Shown: piece after piece, positions 46,330 through 56,652 of the stretch | Layout of the letters: each line of letters begins with the position of its first letter | How positions within the stretch are numbered: the stretch's first letter is position 1 | Notes under the pieces: generated by a model | Databases searched by the model: none | The model's input: the letters and a program-made list of their open reading frames with translations, nothing else | What the model was told of the DNA's origin: nothing | Made by a program: the position numbers and the translations under genes | Origin: Terfezia claveryi | Lineage: Eukaryota; Ascomycota; Pezizomycetes; Pezizales; Pezizaceae | Length of the DNA stretch: 64,000 nt | Assembly: GCA_015179025.1 (NCBI GenBank) | Contig: WHUX01000036.1 | Location: 62,001 to 126,000, forward strand | Reading direction: 5' to 3'

Positions 46330-48204
46330 ATGGCACCAATAGACTATAACACCCCGCTGATGCAAAAGGCGAAGGAAATTGCGCAGGAGTTTGAATTTGA
46401 TACCAAGCAGGTCAATACTGCCGTTGAGGAATACCAGAATATGATGAGTGCGTTGTGATTTCTTTTGCCTGTGTAACCGAGAATCTAATTCGGCGTCTGC
46501 TGTAGCGAAGGGATTGGAGAATGATGGAGAGGCTATGACTATGATTCCTACATATGTTACAGCTGTACCGAATGGAACTGAGAAGGTGAGACAAGACCAT
46601 GCCCTATGCGCCCAGTCCATGTCCATTCACAAGGTTCCCCATCAATTCCATCACCCTGGGGGATAATAACTCCTTTCCAGCCAGTCCAATTGAGCTCTGC
46701 ACTCCCTTCCCACTGCAAACCATGAATTCTTCCAAATCCAAATACTAACACCTTCACCCAGGGTGTCTACCTTGCCCTCGACCTCGGAGGAACCAACTTC
46801 AGAGTTTGCTCTGTCACCCTCCATGGCAACAGCAAATTCACCCTCAACCAAGCCAAGTCCGCTATCCCCCGAGAAATCATGACGGGGACCGCACAAGGCC
46901 TCTTCTCCTTCCTCGCCTCCAAGGTCGGTGATTTCGTTCGAGAACACCACTCTGAGCATTTCGAAGAAGACAATGAGCACCATCTCCGTCTCGGGTTCAC
47001 CTTCTCCTTCCCCGTGGACCAGAAGGGTATCAACAGGGGCTACCTGATCCGCTGGACAAAGGGCTTTGATATCAAAGACGCTATTGGACAAGATGTCTGC
47101 CAGCTTTTACAGATTGAGATTGATAAACTTGGGTTACCTGTTGTGGTTGCTGCGTTGGTGAATGATACTGTTGGGACCTTGATGGCCCGATCATATACTT
47201 CCCCAGGCAAGGCCAGGACCCTCATTGGAGCCATCTTCGGCACCGGTACGAACGGTGCATATGTGGAAAAGCTCCAAAACATCAAAAAGATGACTGCCAC
47301 CACTGAAGCCCAAGAAGCATACGGCCACTACGACTCCTCCTCAGGCGAGATGGTTGTCAACACCGAATGGGGTTCCTTTGACAACAAGCTCCGCGTCCTC
47401 CCAGACACCCCATATGACAGAGCTCTCGACGCAAACACCTTCAACCCCGGCATCCAGATGTTTGAGAAGCGAGTCTCGGGGATGTTCCTAGGCGAAATTC
47501 TCCGAAACGCTCTCGTCGCCTTGAAGGACAGTAATGCCGGCTTGTTTGCCCACGAGGGCGTCGTTATTAACGAGAACCCGAACCTCTACCGACCTTGGAC
47601 AATTGATACCTCGTTCTTGTCCCTCGTCGAGGCGGACCAATCAGTGGGCTTTTCTACTTCTCGGGAGCTTATGGAAACAGAACTAGGCGTGTCCGGCGCA
47701 AGCGAGGAAGACGTAGAGGCAGTCCGCATTATCGCCCGCGCAGTCGGCCGCCGTAGCGCCCGCCTCTCTGCCATCCCTCTCGCTGCCATCTGCATCAAGA
47801 CCGTCCTTGCCGAAGAGCGCGCCCGCGCCGCTACTCCCGTTTCGGAAAAACTCTCAAAGCTCACATTCGGTGGTGACCAGCAGCATGACGTCGACGAGCG
47901 CCCGTTTGGTACGGTGGTCTATGATGCCATCCACGCGGTTATGGCGAGAGTGAAGGCGAGAGTTGCCGCGCGGGCTGCCCCCTTGGTGGATGAGGTTGAG
48001 GACAGGGAGGGGAAGATGATTGATATTGGTGTGGATGGGTCCGTCGTCGAGTATTACCCAGGCTTTCAGAAGTACCTGAGGGAGGCGCTGAGGGAGGTGG
48101 ATACCCATGGGGAGGGGGAGTTGGAGCCGAGAATTAGTATTGGGGTGGCGAAGGATGGGTCGGGGGTTGGGGCGGCGTTGATTGCGCTTGTGGCGAGCTT
48201 GTAA
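46330..48204 (+). CDS. Glucokinase (hexokinase family)
   Basis: Exons 46330-46447, 46506-46585 and 46762-48204; introns 46448-46505 (phase 1) and 46586-46761 (phase 0); about 546 aa. It phosphorylates glucose with ATP at the head of glycolysis in the cytosol. Marks are the phosphate-1 motif LALDLGGTNFRV (about 70-81), RLGFTFSFPVDQKGINRG (about 142-159), RWTKGF (164-169), the catalytic VNDTVGTLMA (Asp about 201) and IFGTGTNGAYVE (224-235). VALKDSNAGLFAHEG and the C-terminal GVAKDGSGVGAALIALVA complete the second lobe. The YTSPGK and GTGTNGAYVE forms fit fungal glucokinases rather than hexokinases I/II. The start MAPIDYNTPLMQKAKEIA gives a normal N-terminus. Convergent with TRM44. Confidence 0.93.
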
Positions 48205-48830
48205 GGTGAATTTGTGAGTTTTGGTGAGTGGTGAGTATTTTTCGCTCCTAGGTTAGTTGTATCAATAACCGGCGGGTTGTGACCATTTTTATTTTTATTT
48301 TCTTTACTATTATCTTTTTTCTTTACATATGGGGTTTCCTGTTTCCTATTATGTCATTCTCTCTTTACAGTTAGTCTATTCCTTCTTTTCTTTTTTTGGG
48401 GGGGGCTTTTTTGGGTTCTGTTATCTCCGAGGTGTTTCTCTTTTTTTTCTTTTTTTTTCTTTCTTTTTTTGGAATTTGGCTGGTACATGTTTTTTCTTTT
48501 CTTTTTTTTTTTTTGGGGGGGGAGTGTCCCGTGGGAAGAAGTAAGTAAAAAGTAAGGAAGGCAGGAGAGGGAGGAGGAGGCTACCTGGTTTTCGAGGCAG
48601 GATCTGAGATACCTAGGCTGGTCGGTGGTGGTGAACGGGAGTTGGGAACTCGGGAGGAAGCGGGGGGGCGTCAATGTATGTATTTATGTCGTGTATGTTT
48701 CTATATGATATTATTTCTCTACCTCTTTCTTTTTTTTGGTTTTCCATCCAAATACAATATAAAGAGATAAACAACACACACATAAAACACTTCCCGCACT
48801 GCACTGCGAATAACATAACTTCCTCAGCAT
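48205..48830. other. Convergent 3' intergenic region, T-rich
   Basis: Separates the 3' ends of glucokinase (+) and TRM44 (-). Dominated by T runs broken by G blocks (48390-48420, 48440-48525). It probably holds both transcript ends; no gene. Confidence 0.6.
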
Positions 48831-50667
48831 TCAATGACACTTCCCTCCCCATCCCTTCACTAGGCCAATACACTTCCCCACCCAGCCCACCCCGCCGCCT
48901 TCCTCCCTCAATACCCTCCTAACTCTCTCCTCTATTCCATCTCCTTGTCCCCCCCCGTGTGTGCTGTTAGTATCCATTACAATCCTCCTGCTCCCCAATA
49001 CGGCTACATTCCTCGTACTCGGGATCCGCAAAACCTCTTTCTCTACCATCCACCCTACCCGTTCTGCTAGGTTCTCAGTCCAGGCGCAGAGAGCTGCGTA
49101 TGCGGAGCCTGAAGCTGTTTGGTGGGATGGGACGGGTGCACGAAACTTGTCTCCAGAGAGATTATAGGAGCAGCATGGGATGGCAATAAACGGGCAGTTG
49201 GACAATGCGGCGAGAAGAGGAGTCCAGCCGGTTAGTTGGTCAGAGTGGTTGCTGATGAGGAAGGTGTGCGGGGGGAAGATCCCGTTGTGGATATCCACTC
49301 CCCGTAATTCATTGTTACAGCCATTATCACTATCACTCTCGCTCGGGAGGAGGAGGGACGGGATGAGAAGCATTTCCCTCAGCCATGGTTCCCCCGTGGA
49401 GGAGGAGGACGAGGAGGAGGAGGTAGTGGTGGTAGTGGTGGTGATGGTAGAGGTAGTAGAAAAAGTGGGCATAAGTACCTCCCACGACTTTCTCCTCCTC
49501 GCATCAAACCCCCACCCGTACCACCCTTCCCTCCTCAACACATCCACCAACACTCCATTCCCACACCCCACATCCACAAACCCCACCCACGGCCTCTTGC
49601 CCTCCCCCGGTGGTTGTCCAGGGTGGTAGTATATCCTCCCCCACCACTCAATCAAGAATGCAGCAATCAGAAGATCCTCAAAAACGTGTTTCCGGGGATC
49701 GGTCGATTCGGCCCATGAGGTGACGAGCCGGTGTGAGTGCGCGGCTTTGAGACGGAGATAAGTGTCTTGCAGGGTGGGGCGGGGGATGAGTTGGTCGTGG
49801 TGTACGCGTTTGGTGTAGCCGGTTAGGAGCCCGCGTCCGTGGGTGGCGAGGGTGGAGAGGAGGTGGTGGAGGATGCGGGGGAGGCGGTTTGGATTGGTGG
49901 GTGGGGTGGATGTGGAAGTTGGGGGAAAGGGGAGATGGTGGATTGAGATTGTGTAGTTTGGGGAGTCGCCGGCGGTAGATGTAGATTTAGAGAGATGGTG
50001 GAAGAAAGCGACCCCCTGGACGGGAGGGTGGTAGAAGGGGATAGATACGGGGGTGGACGCATGGGGGAGGTAGATGACTATTGAGCCTCCCCCGGTCCCC
50101 TCACTCTCCTCATCCTCCTCGCCCTCCTCGCCCTCCTTACGGTAGAATAGACAGCTCTGACATATATACCCGTCCAACTGCGGATTCCGCGGGATAAACC
50201 TCCGCACCAATCGCCGAGTTAACGTGTATCCCTTGACTGAGACGTACCGCGGGATGGTATCCTCCCCCTCAAATTTAGTTTCAGCGGGCGTAGCCGTAGC
50301 CGTAGTCGCAGATGTATCCTCCTCACAATCCCAGATAACATCCGCCCTCATCACCAGCGACGAGTTGTAGTTTGGATTTGAGACCATATCGATCATGACC
50401 TACGTAATTTCCCCAAACGACACGCCTATCCAACCACCAGTGGTCGGCGCTGAGGATGTTAGCTAGCCGCTCACCCACTGCCCTGGGCTGATTTTGCATT
50501 CTTTTTTTGCCTACCTTTGTGAATACCGAGGAGGGGAAGGCGACATGTGTCGCAAGGCCGGGAAGGTAGGGCTGCCATTCCGTATCGTCGGTTAGGCGGG
50601 TGTGTATTGCAGGAGGGGCGCTGGAGATATCTGTTGGCTTGAACTTCTTTGCGGCGGAGGAAGGCAT
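48831..50667 (-). CDS. TRM44: tRNA(Ser) Um44 2'-O-methyltransferase
   Basis: Exons 50667-50515 and 50399-48831 (intron 50514-50400, 115 bp, phase 0) encode about 573 aa, close to the yeast protein. The enzyme methylates the ribose of U44 in tRNA(Ser) using SAM in the cytoplasm. Splicing joins FPSSVFTK to VMIDMVSNPNYNSSLVMRAD, the usual N-terminal signature. Other marks are YVSVKGYTLTRRLVRRFIPR, KHVFEDLLIAAFLIEWW (about 288-304), the SAM-binding loop GFVDVGCGNGVLVDVLRREG (about 324-343) with WGFDARRRKSW, and NHSDQLTGWTPLLAA with FIAIPCCSYNLSG. A Thr/Ser run (about 370-390), encoded by trinucleotide repeats, interrupts the domain after WEVL. Convergent with glucokinase. Confidence 0.92.
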
Positions 50668-53134
50668 GCTGTGGGGTTGCTGGTGTTGGAAATACTCTCG
50701 ACCGATGGAACGAAGATCATGAGCTGGAATAGGTCGGTTTGAATTCTGCAGTAGGAAACAAGGGGAAGAGCTAAGATCCCAAAGAGGCCGGTCTCAATTA
50801 GGAAAAGTAGGATATAAGGACAAAGGATTTCCCGGAGGAATAATCTAGATACCGGTAGCTCTATTGACTCTGAATATACACCGCTCGATTCTCTCCACGA
50901 TTCTCTCCACGATTCTCTCCATGATTCCTCCGCTACATAACCTCGTAATCTTACAGCTGGAGTTGGGTTTTTTTGGGGGGGTGGGGTGGGGTCTGGGATT
51001 AAGGAAGGTTGGGGGGCGGCAAAGTTCAGGGTAAGGTAGTTTGGGGGCGGGGAAGTGTAAGAAAACAATTAAATATGAGATTTCGCCACCAAGAGCATGT
51101 GAGTTCAAAAATGAGACGCCTTTTGGTGGGCCTCAAGAATCACATAAACCCTCCCACACACTGTGAACCTTCTCGTTACGTGCAACTAGAATTCAGGGTA
51201 ACAGAACCTGTCCTTATCGAATTTTCTCCTTATTTTCTAGATACCTTCCTTGTTAAGTTACCATAGCAACCATCTTGTTAGTAAGTAAAATATTGAAGTC
51301 TACGTAAACTCATAACTATTCCCACTTGTGCAGTGTTATGGCAACACATTAAACCTTGAAATATGGGCTTTTCAGGATCAAAATTCTTTCCTTGCGATAT
51401 AGGGTGCGTTACAAGCTAGTACTGTCGAACAAGTTCAAGTTCAATATCAAAGCAGCCGAACATCTACTTCCAAGTAGTGGAGAGTTAGATGAAGACTTGT
51501 CGGGCCTATGTATTCAGCAATCAGGCAAGATCATCGATATGGCCCTAAGAAGGCCTTCTTGGACCAGAAATCCAAGAGCTTTTGAAGGAAGTAATTGGTA
51601 AAGAGCTACGAGACTCTAAGTAGTTACAACAATTTGAGAGTTCACATTAAGAAGGAAAGAGAGGGAATTTTTTTGATTCATGTAGCATTGTGAACTTCCT
51701 GCTTGCCATACGGTAACATAAAAGCCTCCAATTTTGTTGCTTAGTAACGATACACATAACAATAACAAGAAAGCTGGCTAAATCCCTCTAATAATTATTA
51801 GGCGCAGGTTGCCATTTGGATCAAGAATCAGATAAGCCTCACTTAGGATTATCTGATTCTACATCTAATTTGATATATGGCCTCCCAACAAGACCTTTCG
51901 CACTTCTCATCTACGGTCGACCACCTGGTCAACGCAACACAACTGTCGCTTGTGGCTCAACAAACAAACAAACAAGCCCTCATAACCTACTGTAGACTAG
52001 GAACCCCATTCTATAGGCCAGTGAAAAAGGCAAGATGCCTGGAGAAAGGGTTAAAGCTTTATCTTTGGCAAAGAAGATACCTACCGGTGTGAAAAAAAAA
52101 AAAAAAAAGAAAAACAGTAGTTGATTGAAAATGTACAAGTGGAACAAAATTTTTACTCACTTGTTTTTATCATGAAGAGTTTCTGGGGAGTTACTGTAGC
52201 AGTTAATGTAATCGGTAATATATCTGATACGAGGCCGTCCCCCCTCCCCAGCTCCACTCGCACTCGCCATCCAAACTCCAAAGCTAGGTCTGATAACCTG
52301 TTATTTGGGGGAAGAAGGGGGGGTTTGCACAAGTTAGCATAACATAGACCCTGTTCTAGTATCCAGTGGCTGAATTCTCCCCAACTGCTGGACCCGAATG
52401 TTGTTGTTGTTGGACCTGATTCGCACGATTTTGAGGCTGAAATGTTTTGTTCATTCTAGATTCCATTAAACCGGCGACCTCTTAGCAAGTTTGAGCTTTA
52501 CCTACAATTCTAGTTGCGAAAGGTTTCTTTCGTGCTGATCTACTATGTATTGTTGTCTGTATGTACTTGTACTCCGTACCCTAAAGAAGATTATTTCAAA
52601 CAACATGTAAAAAAAAAAAAAATTCGTAACCACAACATGTTTGTTTATCTTCTTTTTCTTCGCTTTCCCTCTACATTTTCCTACTACCTAGCAACTCCAC
52701 CTACGACCAAAAAAAGGGTTGCAAGCACATTATCAAACTATTGGCAATCTGGCCGCTCGGAGATCTTTGTCAAGTTGCATAAAGAGGGTGTGGGGGATGC
52801 TGCATGAGATACTGGCGATGGAAGGAGGTCTTGGGACTGTGGGTCTGGAGTTTAAGGGTGGAAACAGTTTTCGAGAAAATCAAAAGAAAGCAAGGGGAAA
52901 TCTCTACTCTCACTTGCAATTGTACAGATGGTTAAGAATATGGGTGAAGTGGCCTTCCTATAGCAAATTACCCCAACTTAGAGTAAACCAGAACCTGGGC
53001 GGCTTGTACTCCTAGAAATATGTACAGCCATATCAGACAACTAAGTACTTGGGCACCGTGACCTCACACCCCTTCCTTCCCTCATCCTTATTGCTAGCCT
53101 CCCTGTATAACCTGATCAGTGATGATTGACCCAT
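50668..53134. other. Intergenic DNA with decayed repeats
   Basis: No gene supported. A three-fold CCACGATTCTCT-type repeat lies near 50888-50925. Segment 52130-52330 resembles 15340-15460 next to the Harbinger relic (shared CACTTGTTTTTATCATGAAG and CTAGGTCTGATAAC), so it is probably another relic of that family. Frames 51356-51601, 51877-52092 and 52719-53015 have no recognised family. Confidence 0.5.
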
Positions 53135-53869
53135 TTAACGGCCCCACCCGCCGCCATTGCCGCCGCCATAGCCGTCGCCATCTGCAAACAGTTGATTAGT
53201 AACGATATTATCAAGCTTTGGGGATTCATGTCTACATACTTCCACCATATCCTCCTCCTCCTCCTCCTCCATATCTACCACCACCTCCTCCCTGGTAACC
53301 TCCTCCTCCCTGGTAACCTCCGTTGCCTGTAATCGTTAGAGCGTGCATATAACGGATGTCAATGGAGTCTACTGACTTCCTCCCCGGGAGCCACGATCGG
53401 TTGCCTTGTCAACACGAATTTTTCGGCCATCAAGGCTGTTTTTGTTTTTAGGTCAGCTTCTGGTGAATTTGGAAAGCAAACATGAGTATTACTCTTTTTC
53501 GTTCATTTCATCCATTGCCACAGTAGCTTCATCGTCATTAGAGAATCTGACAAAGCCAAATCCCCTAGACCTACCAGTGTCACGGTCTTTGACGATAACC
53601 TACATAGGTAGAGGTCAGCACATCGATGAAAAAAATGGTCATGTTTCAAAGGGAACTCTTACAGCTTCTTCAACCGTGCCGAATTTCTGGAATACTTCTC
53701 TGAGTCTGATATCATCTGTGCCCCATGCGAGACCACTGCAAATTGGACCAAGAGACCGTTAGCATACATTCAAGTGAAATGGTTGGAGATAGTAATAGTG
53801 AGAACATTAAAGAACAATGTTCCCATGAAGGGGAATCAGCTGAACATACCCAATGAAAAGTTTCGACAT
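53135..53869 (-). CDS. Glycine-rich RNA-binding protein (single RRM)
   Basis: Six short exons: 53869-53850, 53735-53663, 53599-53493, 53435-53377, 53326-53240 and 53181-53135; about 130 aa. All junctions keep frame and have GT-AG ends, several with CTAAC/CTAAT branch sites. The N-terminal RRM (residues 1-80) has RNP2 KLFIGGLAW, RNP1 [10 protein letters not shown] and [15 protein letters not shown]. The C-terminal third is [23 protein letters not shown] and ends GGGWGR. This matches fungal and plant glycine-rich RRM proteins that bind RNA in the nucleus and cytoplasm, often under stress or cold. No single exon exceeds 107 bp, so the gene is invisible to ORF scanning. Retention of the last introns would give slightly shorter tails. 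Confidence 0.88.
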
Positions 53870-55103
53870 TCTCAATTATTCCTGTCTGGGGATTTTCCGA
53901 TTCAAACGCAACTGAAGAACTGTTTAACACCAAAGGACCCATCATCTCGCAGGACCAGGGCCGCCCGCGATATTGAGACACAAGAAGAAGATAATGCATG
54001 CCTGACTAGTCCAGGAAACCTGTGACTTATTTTTTGGAGGTTGAGTTTGTGGGTGGATGGAAGAAAGGAAGGGTTGACGTTGAGAGAGACAGCGGGGAAA
54101 GGTTTGTAGAATGAAAACTCTGCGGGCCTGGATCAAGCTTAGGTCAGCGATGGCACATAAACCCGTGACTTTTAGCCATGAGCCGGCTCCGCTCACCTTA
54201 CAAATATGATCACTGCTAAACTAAAAACAAAATATTTTTGCTTCTCCATGACAGGGCTACGCCTAATCAGCCTAATGTAGAGCCTGGTGGTAGTCTTGAC
54301 CAACCCTTTAGGGCAATGCCCTAATTGCCAGATATTCGAAGATAGCAAATACGTCGGAAATTTTTCCTACTTGCGTACTTTGAATACCCCTATTACCGGG
54401 AAAACTGGCGAAGAAGAGGCCTTGTCGGTTTTTGAGACATCTGCAGCCACCATGCATAACCTGCGACATTTGAACATGACAAGTTAGGAAAACGAAAATG
54501 TATCTATAGACTTGATCGGATTAATGTTTAATTGTTCAATTCTAATAATGTCGGCACTTATAGCTACAGGCAACCGCGTCCACATCAGTACTTAGTCTCG
54601 TCTCTAGCACAACCTACAAAGTCCACTCGACCAGGGCGTAAGGGTAAATCCACTGCTCTACAACCTCGAAGTGTCAATTCCCTGAATCAAAAATAGCTCC
54701 GGATGGGACCAAAGATACAAAGCTTTATGTGCGTGGTTTACCAGATATTACAGTTGGCTCATGGCAGATAGAAGACTGTACTGGTACGTTGGATTCTGAT
54801 GAGGAGGTTGAGTATACACTGATGGCCACAGATGCAGAGATCCCTGTCTAATCACGAGATCTATATAGAATTAGTATTAGTGCTTGTTGTAAATAGAAAT
54901 ATCTCAAAAACCGACAAGGCCTCTTCTTCGCCAGCTGCGCCTCCGGTACGCTCCGATCCCTTCGGCCACGGGTCTCTTCTATCACTATGCCTTCGGCTAC
55001 GTTCCATACGTTCTTAACCCGGTTGGCTATCAGTCTCGGTGAGTTCAAGATTAATTCTAGTTGTTGGGGTACATGCTAATTCGTTATTCAATCATTTGGT
55101 TTT
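53870..55103. other. Intergenic DNA, with promoter of the RRM gene and a split inverted repeat
   Basis: The first part should contain the RRM promoter. A 33-bp perfect inverted repeat (54405-54437, 54902-54934) is listed separately. A fragment at about 54703-54850 reads as protein (KLYVRGLPDITVGSWQIEDC ... EEVEYTLMATDAEIPV, stop) but lacks a start and a known family. Confidence 0.5.
54405..54934. repeat. 33-bp perfect inverted repeat, 464 bp apart
   Basis: 54405-54437 and 54902-54934 are exact reverse complements (CTGGCGAAGAAGAGGCCTTG... and its complement). The right copy reads as TDKASSSPA in the frame just upstream of the gene at 55104. The pair suggests an inverted partial duplication of that gene's leader. 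Confidence 0.75.
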
Positions 55104-55880
55104 TTGAAAACGAATAACGATAATCCAAATGAGACAAACAAGAAGCGAAAGCCCGCATCGAATAGGACCTCATATTCGAATATGACAATCGCCCAAGCAG
55201 AGGAGAGACTTAATATTAGACTTAACGAGGTTCCGTTGATTTCTCTTGATGAGATTCTGGCAACGGCAAAGCATACTATCAAAAAGACGGATGTAGAGGC
55301 CATGAAGGAAAAGCTTCATGAACGGATAGTGGAGTATCTTGAAGGCGAAGGATACCCCGGTGAGGAAAATCCAGAGTTCAAAGAGTCCAACGTTAGTGAC
55401 TTGGTCTTAATCATTGTGCTGCCTATCGTTACCGATTCCAAACGCAAAACAGGACGCGATTTGCGATTAACTCGAGAGAAGAAGATTGTATCTACGGACA
55501 ATACGGTAGTGGGTGAGGAAGAGTTTATTGTGATGGACAGGATCAAGAGCACAGAACAGAAGTTTGTGTGCATCATGGAAGGCAAGAGGGGTTCTACTGG
55601 AGAGGGCGTTAAGCAGTGTTTGCTAGCATTGAAGGATGGTTGGGAGAATAACAATCTGAAAGACGGTTTTTTGTATGGGTTTGTTACAACTGGAGAAGAT
55701 TGGAAAATGTATCGCTACGACGGTAAATCTTTTGTGGCGACTAAGAAGTTTAGTGTTTTGTTTAGAGATATGGATAAGGACAAAAAGGGGTGGATCGAAC
55801 ACAGTTCAGTTGTGGTGGATTTGTTGTATTCAGTCTTCAGTAATGGAGGTATTACAGGAAGGGATGTCGTTGTAGGATAG
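55104..55880 (+). CDS. Accessory fungal protein, possible PD-(D/E)XK nuclease-like fold
   Basis: A 258-aa single-exon frame starting MKTNNDNPNETNKKRKPA. The centre has helix NMTIAQAEERLNIRLNEVPL (about residues 26-45), then SDLVLIIVLPIV, and FVCIMEGKRGSTGEGVKQCL with LYGFVTTGEDWKMYRYDG (about 155-206). The E(G)K strand followed by a helix ending QCLLALKD resembles the core of restriction-like nucleases and a common fungal accessory family seen in repeat-rich, effector-like loci. This is family memory, not a search result. No signal peptide. An upstream exon in the SSSPAAPPVRSDPFG frame (54898-55030) is possible. Confidence 0.55.
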   Translation: MKTNNDNPNETNKKRKPASNRTSYSNMTIAQAEERLNIRLNEVPLISLDEILATAKHTIKKTDVEAMKEKLHERIVEYLEGEGYPGEENPEFKESNVSDLVLIIVLPIVTDSKRKTGRDLRLTREKKIVSTDNTVVGEEEFIVMDRIKSTEQKFVCIMEGKRGSTGEGVKQCLLALKDGWENNNLKDGFLYGFVTTGEDWKMYRYDGKSFVATKKFSVLFRDMDKDKKGWIEHSSVVVDLLYSVFSNGGITGRDVVVG

Positions 55881-56313
55881 GGGGGGCCGCCCTGACGGAG
55901 ATGATCCACAGGGAGGATGGGACACCTCGACTTCAGGCAATTATGTAGTTGCAAATTTAGAAATTTAGCACAATCCGTGCTGATATCACAGAACCGCGTG
56001 GTTTCCAACCTTCACCCCATCATGCCGCACCAGGTATTGATCATACATGTTGAATGAGATGCAAATGATGCTTTTTATGTACTGTATATAATGATAGAGC
56101 TTCTAGCACATACAGATGTATATATATACACATACATATATGTTCACCTCTCCACACATACTCTCGCACATCCGTACATTTTCTTCTTATTCGTTAAGTA
56201 GATGAAGTGATTCTTGACTGGTCATACATCTGTTCAAAGTTGCTACTTATGACCCTATTTTAATTTGTACAACACCGGTAGGCTTCGAATTGATTTGGAG
56301 TGGTTTGTTTACA

Positions 56314-56380
56314 GAAACTACACAGCGATACAGCATAATCTGGTTGGCACAACCCTCGTCCACAGGAAACTACGCAGTGA
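56314..56380. repeat. Micro-insertion with imperfect long flanking repeat
   Basis: AATCTGGTTGGCACAACCCT (56337-56356) lies between GAAACTACACAGCGA (56314-56328) and GAAACTACGCAGTGA (56366-56380), a 13/15 match. The flanking duplication is longer and older-looking than at other loci. Confidence 0.55.
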
Positions 56381-56652
56381 CGCACCCTTAGCCAGACGGT
56401 ATGGGCTTGCTGGGAGCAGTATAAGCTCGCTCGCAGCAGTATAGGCTTGTATTCAGTAGAGGCTTGTATTACATATTCTGCTCCGAAGCCACTAGCCTAT
56501 TGCATAGCGTGTTGGCATTGTGCTCCGAACTCGGAGCTGACTTAGAGTTAATTTCGGAGGTGTTTACTAGTCTACCAGACTCTTAGCTGGCACAGCAGAA
56601 ATAATTATTTCGCGACAGATACCTAGAGTCTTGGCACGAGAACAGCTTGACT

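Noticed and set aside
56570..56600. CCAGACTCTTAGCTGGCAC as a family member
   Set aside because: Similar words but in a different order; no alignment to the fixed end and no direct repeats.
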